Of a DNA stretch of 17,750 nt, positions 13,310-17,750 are shown piece after piece. The position numbers and the translations under genes were made by a program. The stretch covers positions 1-17,750 of the forward strand of contig CAWULT010000095.1 in assembly GCA_963923455.1 (NCBI GenBank). The letters are read 5' to 3'. The notes under the pieces were generated by a model. It searched no databases. It was given only the letters and a program-made list of their open reading frames with translations, and was not told the DNA's origin. How positions within the stretch are numbered: the stretch's first letter is position 1; every line of letters begins with the position of its first letter. This DNA is from CAWULT01 sp963923455. GTDB lineage: Bacteria; Acidobacteriota; Vicinamibacteria; Vicinamibacterales; UBA2999.

Positions 13310-14194
13310 TCAGACGATCGTGCCGGCGTTGTCGACCCGCCGCAGAGCGAGGGCCGGGTCGTTGTGCTGATGGTGACGATCCGCCGGATCGACCTGGACG
13401 CTCGCGTGCAGCAGGTCGTTGGGCAGGATGTCGCGCTTGGGGCCGACGGCGACCTTGTGCTCCTTGACGTCCTGCGGCAGCGCGGCCCGCTCGCGGTTCC
13501 GGTCGACGGCCGCCTGCTCGATCGGGAGGCCGTGGCGCAGCGCGTTGGCGAACATCCAGTCGAGCGAGATCCAGTTCAGGCCGAAGTTGCCATTGCCGCC
13601 GCCGACGTCGGAGTGAACCCCGCGGAACCATACCTCCTGCGGGGCGCCGCCGGCGTAGCCCTTGGCGAGCCTCGTCACCTGGAAGGCCAGGCGCGTCTCG
13701 TCGAGCGCCATCGCGTGGTAGCAGTGCTGCGCGTTGCGCGGCATCTTCAGGTTGTAGCCCAGGTTGACCTTCGGATCCGGCAGGTAGAACGACCCGACGA
13801 TGTCCCAGACGCCGATGAAGTGCACCGGCATCGTGGGGTACTTGTCGGCGATTTCGTTGGCGAACGCGATGGCGAGCGCCGCACCGCGGCTGAACCCGAT
13901 GATGTGGATGTCGGTGTCGCCGGCCTCGTAGTTGTTCTCCAGCCGGTCGAGCATCTGACGGATGCGCCGGTGCCCGCCGAGCCCGAAGGCCTGGGCCACC
14001 TTGTCGCCCGCGACCGTGCGGGCGCTCTTGCCGATGCCCTTCAGGTACAGGCTGCCCAGGTCGGTCGTCCGCTCGAAGTCCTTCGCCGGGTCGTCGTAGG
14101 CGCGGAAGAAGTGCAGCACGTTGCTGTCGTATCCGCCCTCCTCGGTGTCCGCCTTGTCCTCGTTGCCCGTGCCATCGAATGCGTAGAGTGCCAT
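13310..14194 (-). CDS. DUF2235 / Tle1-like alpha/beta hydrolase
   Basis: 294 residues from ATG 14194-14192, with a GGGGGA about 6 bases upstream. It opens with the family FDGTGN motif (residues 6-11). The catalytic triad is visible: nucleophile Ser102 in IIGFSRGAALA (GxSxG type), Asp131 in GVWDIVGSF and His194 in FRGVHSDVGGG. There is no signal peptide or membrane segment. DUF2235 is the catalytic domain of T6SS phospholipase effectors of the Tle1 type, but many family members are stand-alone hydrolases. No T6SS, VgrG, PAAR, adaptor or immunity gene is visible in this window, so an effector role is unsupported. It is convergent with the TIR-FGE gene and divergent from the secreted family protein. 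Confidence 0.92.
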   Translation of the reverse strand: MALYAFDGTGNEDKADTEEGGYDSNVLHFFRAYDDPAKDFERTTDLGSLYLKGIGKSARTVAGDKVAQAFGLGGHRRIRQMLDRLENNYEAGDTDIHIIGFSRGAALAIAFANEIADKYPTMPVHFIGVWDIVGSFYLPDPKVNLGYNLKMPRNAQHCYHAMALDETRLAFQVTRLAKGYAGGAPQEVWFRGVHSDVGGGNGNFGLNWISLDWMFANALRHGLPIEQAAVDRNRERAALPQDVKEHKVAVGPKRDILPNDLLHASVQVDPADRHHQHNDPALALRRVDNAGTIV

Positions 14195-14223
14195 GTGTAT
14201 CCCCCGTGAACGGCGCCGGGCCG

Positions 14224-14236
14224 CACCGTCACGGTG
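14224..14236. repeat. Short palindrome in the divergent promoter region
   Basis: CACCGT-C-ACGGTG is a 13-base perfect inverted repeat with one centre base, lying 30 bases upstream of the DUF2235 start. It could be an operator for either divergent gene. Palindromes of this size also arise by chance in GC-rich DNA, so support is thin. Confidence 0.3.
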
Positions 14237-14326
14237 GGCCGCCCCCTAGAGTTGTCGACCGGAACAACGAATGGCCACAGGCGTGCGAACAGGCCTCCCG
14301 CGGCCTGGCGGGCGCCCAAGCCCGGC

Positions 14327-14356
14327 TTGGCCGGCCTCGTCCGATGCCCCTATACT
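14327..14356 (+). promoter_or_regulatory. Sigma70-type promoter implying a leaderless mRNA
   Basis: TTGGCC (14327-14332), 18 bases, then TATACT (14351-14356, 5/6 of consensus). Start of transcription is expected near 14362-14364, only 2-4 bases before ATG 14366, and no Shine-Dalgarno is present. The mRNA of the following gene is therefore predicted to be leaderless or nearly so. Confidence 0.62.
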
Positions 14357-14365
14357 CCCGGCACC

Positions 14366-15139
14366 ATGCAGAGACTCCTGATCGCGTCGGTGTGCGCCGT
14401 GCTGTCCGGGGGCATCGTCGCCTCGGCCCAGTGGGATCCCTGGCCGATGAAGAACGTTCCCCGCCTGGCCGACGGCAAGGTGGACCTCAAGGCCCCGGCC
14501 CGACGGATGCCCGACGGCCACGTCGACCTCCAGGGTTTCTGGATGCCGACGCCGCTCGTGAAGTACCTGCTGGACCTGGCCGCGGACATGAAGCCGGCGG
14601 ACATTCCGCTGCAGCCGTGGGCGCGCCAACTCTACCAGGAGCGGATCGACAACAACGGCAAGGACCACCCCGGTGTCCGGTGCCTGCCGTCCGGCATCCC
14701 CGAGAAGGACAACATCCCCGACGGCCTGAAGATCGTCCAGACGCCGGACCTGACGGTCTTCCTGCACGACTCGCGGACGATCTTCCGGCAGATCTTCACC
14801 GACGGCCGTCCCCACCCGAAGGATCCGCAGCCGACGTGGCAGGGCTATTCGATCGGCCGGTGGGAGGGCGACACGCTGGTCGTCGACACGATCGGGCAGA
14901 ACGGCAAGACCTGGCTCGACATGAAGGGCCTGCCGGCCACCGAGTCGCTGCGCGTGATCGAGCGGTTCACCCGCCCGACCATCGGCCGCATGAACATCGC
15001 CGTGACGATCGACGACCCGAAGGCGTACACACGGCCCTGGACGGTGAACCTGGCCTGGGAGCTCATCCCGGACACCGACGTGATCGAGAGCATCTGCGAG
15101 GAGAACAACAAGGACCTGCCGCACATGGTGGGGAAGTAG
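14366..15139 (+). CDS. Secreted protein of an uncharacterised family (probably Acidobacteriota-enriched)
   Basis: 257 residues from ATG 14366; the frame is open further upstream, but the signal peptide fixes this start. A signal peptide covers 1-21 (RLLIASVCAVLSGGIVASA, cut before QW). The mature part has MPDGHVDLQGFWMPTPL (about 48-64), RCLPSGIPEKDNIPDGLKI in part, GYSIGRWEGDTLVVDTIG, NGKTWLDMKGLPATESLRVI, and a Trp-rich end (YTRPWTVNLAWELIPDTDVIE in part). I recognise this motif set from many paralogous exported proteins in acidobacterial genomes, commonly annotated hypothetical. Enzyme activity is not known and no catalytic motif is evident. It has its own promoter and lies upstream of the DUF411 operon with a 107-base gap, so it may be separate from it. 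Confidence 0.82.
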   Translation: MQRLLIASVCAVLSGGIVASAQWDPWPMKNVPRLADGKVDLKAPARRMPDGHVDLQGFWMPTPLVKYLLDLAADMKPADIPLQPWARQLYQERIDNNGKDHPGVRCLPSGIPEKDNIPDGLKIVQTPDLTVFLHDSRTIFRQIFTDGRPHPKDPQPTWQGYSIGRWEGDTLVVDTIGQNGKTWLDMKGLPATESLRVIERFTRPTIGRMNIAVTIDDPKAYTRPWTVNLAWELIPDTDVIESICEENNKDLPHMVGK

Positions 15140-15246
15140 CGCCGGGGCGGTCCGGCGGGCCGGTGCGTCCCAAGAGCCCGTCTGTGCGATGCTCAGGGGA
15201 CGCGCGGCGCCGGGGTGAGCGCGCCGGGGAGTGGAAGGGGGCGAGT

Positions 15247-15705
15247 ATGACGCGGGGAGTGACGGCGCTGTGGGTGGCCGTGCTGGTCGGGCTCGGTGTG
15301 GCGAACGGCGCCGCGCAAGGCCGGCCGGCCGTGGACGTCTACAAGGATCCAGGCTGCGGGTGCTGCGAGAAGTGGGTGGAGCACCTGAAGGCGCAAGGGT
15401 TCACGACCAAGACGACCAACGTCGCGGACATCGACCGGGTGAAGGCCAAGTACAACGTGCCGGCATCCGCCAGGTCGTGCCACACCGCGCTTGTCGGCGG
15501 GTACGTCATCGAGGGGCACGTACCGGCGGCCGATGTCCAGCGGCTGCTGAAGGAACGTCCGGCGGGCGTCGTCGGGCTGGCCGTGCCCGGGATGCCGATC
15601 GGGTCGCCAGGCATGGAGGTGGCCGGCATGAAGGGGCAGCCCTACGACGTGCTGGCCTTCGACAAGGCCGGCCGCACCCGCGTGTTCGCCTCGCATGGCC
15701 GCTGA
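15247..15705 (+). CDS. DUF411 family periplasmic metal-binding protein
   Basis: 152 residues from ATG 15247, with a GGAAGGGGG purine run 5-6 bases upstream. A signal peptide covers about 1-24. The family motifs are complete: VYKDPGCGCCEKWVEHL (Cys37, Cys39, Cys40), SARSCHTALVGGYVIEGHVP (Cys78, His79, His91) and a Met-rich tail GLAVPGMPIGSPGMEVAGM (Met116, 123, 128). The Cys/His/Met set suits soft-metal binding. DUF411 proteins are thioredoxin-like, often found with copper-resistance genes, and probably bind or traffic copper; that role is not proven. The gene overlaps the next by 11 bases (15695-15705), so it is coupled to the membrane protein pair. Confidence 0.93.
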   Translation: MTRGVTALWVAVLVGLGVANGAAQGRPAVDVYKDPGCGCCEKWVEHLKAQGFTTKTTNVADIDRVKAKYNVPASARSCHTALVGGYVIEGHVPAADVQRLLKERPAGVVGLAVPGMPIGSPGMEVAGMKGQPYDVLAFDKAGRTRVFASHGR

Positions 15706-16165
15706 ACCCTGGAACTGGCTCGAGGCGACGACCGTCGCGCTGGCCATTCGCAACTCACAGATGCTCACGGCCGGCCTGAGCGCCGTGCACGTGATCGGCC
15801 TGACGCTGACGAGCGGCGGCGCGCTGTTGTCTGGGCTGCGCCTGCTCGGCGTCGTCCTCGCCGATCATCCCGTGCCCGACGTCACGGGCGCTGCCCGGCG
15901 CGGTATCACCGTCGGGCTCGCCATCAGCGTCACGACCGGGTTGCTGCTGTTCTCCACCCGCGCCTCGGCGGCGGTGGAGAACCCGATCTTCCGCATCAAG
16001 ATGCTGCTGCTCGCGGCGGCGGCGCTCTATCACGCCACCGCGTTCCGCGCGGCGACGGCGCGGACCGATCCCGCGCGGCCGACGCGGCCCCTGCACGGCG
16101 TGCTGACGCTGGGCCTCTGGATCGGCCTCGCGGCGGCGGGCTGCGCCTTCATCCTGCTGGAGTAG
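15695..16165 (+). CDS. Four-TM membrane protein, DUF6644-like (first of tandem pair)
   Basis: 156 residues from ATG 15695, inside the end of the DUF411 gene. Four hydrophobic segments lie at about 27-52, 70-88, 101-118 and 135-155. Conserved features shared with the next gene are His32 in AVHVIGLTL, RLLG at 49-52, NPIFRIK (96-102) and His113 in LYHATAF. I relate it to the DUF6644-like family of small membrane proteins from memory; that name needs a search. Intramembrane histidines could ligate heme or copper, as in b-type cytochrome or CopD-like proteins, but this is inference. It is coupled upstream to DUF411 and is 5 bases from its paralog downstream. Confidence 0.85.
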   Translation: MAAEPWNWLEATTVALAIRNSQMLTAGLSAVHVIGLTLTSGGALLSGLRLLGVVLADHPVPDVTGAARRGITVGLAISVTTGLLLFSTRASAAVENPIFRIKMLLLAAAALYHATAFRAATARTDPARPTRPLHGVLTLGLWIGLAAAGCAFILLE

Positions 16166-16170
16166 CGCCG

Positions 16171-16665
16171 ATGACGCTGATGCAGCTCGCGGAGTGGCTC
16201 GAGTCGACCCCGGCCGGCGTGATGGTGCGGGAATCGGCCTGGGGCTTCCCGATCCTCGTGGCCATCCACCTGCTGGGCCTGTCGCTGTCGGTGGGGCTGC
16301 TCGTGTGGTTCGACCTGCGCCTGCTGGGCGTCAGCATGCCGCGCGTCCGCGTGTCGGACGTCTATCGTCGCCTGATGCCGTGGACGCTGGCCGGGTTCGT
16401 GGTGATGTTCGCCAGCGGCGGGTTGCTGCTCGCCGGCTTCGCGACGGCCGCCTATGGCAACACCTACTTCCGGCTGAAGGTCGCGGCCATCCTGCTGGCC
16501 GGCGTCAACGCCGCCGTCTATCACCTGGTCACCGAGCGGCGGATCGCGCAGTGGGACGCCGGTATCCGTCCGGCCGGCCCGGCCCGGTTCGCGGGCCTCG
16601 CCTCGATCGCGCTCTGGGCCATCGTGATCCTGGCCGGGCGGATGATGTCCTACACGATGTTCTAG
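16171..16665 (+). CDS. Four-TM membrane protein, DUF6644-like (second of tandem pair)
   Basis: 164 residues from ATG 16171, with GGAG (16159-16162) 8 bases upstream in the end of the preceding gene. It has the same plan as its neighbour: hydrophobic segments at about 26-48, 71-90, 101-118 and 141-158. Aligned landmarks are His33 in AIHLLGLSLS, RLLG 50-53, NTYFRLK (97-103) and His118 in VYHLVTE. It also has RLMPWTLAGFVVMFASGG (67-84). Identity to the neighbour is low outside these points, so the duplication is old and the two may form a heterodimer. The terminal segment GRMMSYTMF is Met-rich. Function unknown. Confidence 0.85.
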   Translation: MTLMQLAEWLESTPAGVMVRESAWGFPILVAIHLLGLSLSVGLLVWFDLRLLGVSMPRVRVSDVYRRLMPWTLAGFVVMFASGGLLLAGFATAAYGNTYFRLKVAAILLAGVNAAVYHLVTERRIAQWDAGIRPAGPARFAGLASIALWAIVILAGRMMSYTMF

Positions 16666-16674
16666 ACGTTCCAG

Positions 16675-16690
16675 AGAGGGGCCTCCGCTG
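16675..16690 (+). promoter_or_regulatory. Ribosome binding site and CTG start of lgt
   Basis: AGAGGGG (16675-16681) is followed after 6 bases by CTG (16688-16690). No ATG, GTG or TTG occurs in frame between the preceding stop region and ATG 16760. That ATG is 24 codons in and would remove the conserved N-terminal HPRLI...YTFGALLAL segment. Confidence 0.65.
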
Positions 16691-17476
16691 CATCCCCGGC
16701 TGATCGCCACCCCGTACTTCACGCTGTACACGTTCGGCGCGCTCCTCGCGCTGGCGTACATGGCCGCGTACGGGTGGCTGATGCGCGAGGGGCGGCGGCA
16801 GCGGCTCGATGGGGAGGCGCTGGCGTCGCTCGGTCTCTGGGCGATCGTCGGCGCGATCGCCGGCGCCCGCGTCCTGATGGTCGTCCGCGACCTGCCGGCG
16901 TACGCCGCGAACCCGTCGGCGCTCCTGTCGACGGCCACGTTGATGAGCGCCGGCGACTTCTACGGGGGATTCCTCGGCGCGCTGGCCGCCTCGGCCCTGT
17001 TCTTCCGCCGCCATCCCCACCTCCCGTTCTGGCGCGTGGCCGATGCGTGCGGGCCCGCGATTGCGCTGGGGCAGGGCATCGGCCGGATCGGCTGCTTCAT
17101 GGCGGGGGACGACTACGGCCGTCCGACGACCCTGCCGTGGGCGGTGACGTTCTCGGACCCCGACGCCGGCCGGCTCGGCGGCGCGCCGCTCGGCGTGCCG
17201 CTGCACCCGGTGCAGCTCTACGAGTCGGTCGTGTGCTTCGCCCTGTTCGCGCTGCTCGTGCGCATGCGCCGGCGGCCCCACCGCGATGGCGCGGTGATCC
17301 TCGCCTACACGTTCGCCTACGCCGTCGCCCGATTCCTGATCGAGTTCCTGCGCGGGGACGCGGACCGGGGCTTCGTCCTGGGCGGGTGGCTCTCGACGTC
17401 GCAGTTCATCGCGGTGATCCTCGGTCCGGCCGCCGCGATCGTGTGGCTGGCGCGGCGGGGCGTCACGACACGCTGA
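16688..17476 (+). CDS. lgt: Prolipoprotein diacylglyceryl transferase
   Basis: 262 residues if started at CTG 16688, the normal Lgt length; starting at ATG 16760 gives 238 and cuts the first membrane helix. It transfers diacylglycerol from phosphatidylglycerol to the lipobox Cys of prolipoproteins at the inner membrane. Signatures: HPRLIATPYFTLYTFGALLA at the N-terminus, FYGGFLG (91-97), the Lgt signature GQGIGRIGCFMAGDDYGRPT (128-147) with the essential Arg133, HPVQLYES (173-180), and RGDADRGFVLGGWLSTSQ (222-239). The His before the GG of FYGGFLG in the E. coli enzyme is Tyr here, and the signature ends GDDYG. Seven hydrophobic segments fit. It follows the membrane pair by 22 bases and precedes a lipoprotein gene, a likely substrate. 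Confidence 0.93.
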   Translation: MHPRLIATPYFTLYTFGALLALAYMAAYGWLMREGRRQRLDGEALASLGLWAIVGAIAGARVLMVVRDLPAYAANPSALLSTATLMSAGDFYGGFLGALAASALFFRRHPHLPFWRVADACGPAIALGQGIGRIGCFMAGDDYGRPTTLPWAVTFSDPDAGRLGGAPLGVPLHPVQLYESVVCFALFALLVRMRRRPHRDGAVILAYTFAYAVARFLIEFLRGDADRGFVLGGWLSTSQFIAVILGPAAAIVWLARRGVTTR

Positions 17477-17559
17477 GGCCGCGCGTTCGTCTCTCCTCCA
17501 GTCGTCCGGGCAAAGTCGGCCACGGCTGTCCGGGTCCGTCCTACGCGAATTCTTCCTTG

Positions 17560-17588
17560 TTGACTGGCCCGAGCGGGGGATCCATTGT
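17560..17588 (+). promoter_or_regulatory. Candidate promoter for the terminal lipoprotein gene
   Basis: TTGACT (17560-17565, 5/6 of the -35 consensus), a 17-base spacer, then CATTGT (17583-17588), a weak -10 keeping the key A2 and T6. It predicts a leader of about 30 bases before ATG 17624. The rest of the 147-base gap after lgt shows no terminator hairpin. Confidence 0.5.
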
Positions 17589-17623
17589 CGCGCTCCAAGC
17601 TCTTCCTTCCCTGGAGGCACTCT

Positions 17624-17750
17624 ATGCGCCCTTGGCTACTTTCGAAATCGATGCTGCTGATCTTCTGCGGCGTGCTGGCGGCCAGTTGCGGCGGCTCGGA
17701 CAGCCCTGCGGCTCCCAGCCCGACCCCGGCGCCTTCGCCGGCCCCCACGC
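17624..17750 (+). CDS. Lipoprotein, 3' end beyond the window
   Basis: Only 42 residues are visible. The start is ATG 17624 with GGAGG (17613-17617) 6 bases upstream. A lipoprotein signal is clear: MRPWLLSKSMLLIFCGVLAASC, seen in two parts as a basic/hydrophobic run and the LAASC lipobox with Cys22. It continues GGSDSPAAPSPTPAPSPAPT, a Pro-rich linker like that of the lipoprotein at 8316-8732. In related genomes such linkers often precede BACON, Fn3 or other beta domains, but the domain here is outside the window. Confidence 0.88.
   Translation, partial: MRPWLLSKSMLLIFCGVLAASCGGSDSPAAPSPTPAPSPAPT

Noticed and set aside
13310..14194. Type VI secretion effector locus
   Set aside because: Only the DUF2235 hydrolase is present; no VgrG, PAAR, adaptor, immunity or structural T6SS gene is in the window.
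1..17750. CRISPR array, tRNA, rRNA, prophage or IS elements
   Set aside because: No regularly spaced repeats, no tRNA T-loop with matching acceptor arms, and no integrase, transposase or phage structural motif was seen on either strand by eye.

Overview
This window is one end of a metagenome-style contig from a high-GC bacterium. Bases 1-43 are not biological: they read as an Illumina Nextera i7 adapter ending in the 19-bp Tn5 mosaic end, so real sequence begins at about 44 and the first gene is cut by the assembly. The organism is probably an Acidobacteriota, perhaps class Vicinamibacteria. This rests on the overall base composition, proline/threonine-linker lipoproteins of the CGGSDSPAAPSPTP type, and a secreted protein with 'PDG-x-VDL-x-G-x-W' and 'GRWEGDTLVVDT' motifs of a kind I associate with that phylum. 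No rRNA or marker gene confirms it.

Layout. (1) 44-2843, plus: a phosphorelay operon with a hybrid histidine kinase (PAS-HisKA-HATPase-REC-HPt), a small degenerate HPt-like protein and a stand-alone receiver, with overlapping or 1-bp junctions. (2) 2840-3427, minus: a DinB-fold protein convergent on the receiver and sharing its CTAG stop. (3) 3652-4332, plus: an ICMT/PEMT-type membrane methyltransferase. (4) 8112-4339, minus: a redox operon with a monoheme cytochrome c fused to a probable outer-membrane beta-barrel, a secreted pentaheme cytochrome c, and a DUF2231-like membrane protein with a TPR-like tail. (5) 8732-8316, minus: a small lipoprotein with an Fn3-like domain. (6) 9069-12083, plus: a TerB-like protein, a PolX-like helix-hairpin-helix protein lacking the polymerase domain, a zinc alcohol dehydrogenase and a DUF2585 membrane protein. 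(7) 12088-13287, plus: a TIR domain, one membrane segment and an FGE/SUMF1-like domain in one chain. (8) 14194-13310, minus: a DUF2235/Tle1-like alpha/beta hydrolase. (9) 14366-15139, plus: a secreted family protein with a promoter that implies a leaderless mRNA. (10) 15247-17476, plus: a DUF411 metal-binding protein, two tandem paralogous 4-TM proteins and Lgt, which appears to start at CTG. (11) 17624 to the window end: the start of another lipoprotein.

The two most unusual units are the three-gene cytochrome/beta-barrel operon, which could be a compact outer-membrane electron conduit, and the TIR-TM-FGE protein, which looks like a one-chain transmembrane receptor with a cytosolic TIR effector. 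The DUF411 and twin-membrane-protein operon is a plausible copper or heme handling unit. Genes are tightly packed. No tRNA, rRNA, CRISPR array, IS element or phage gene was seen.
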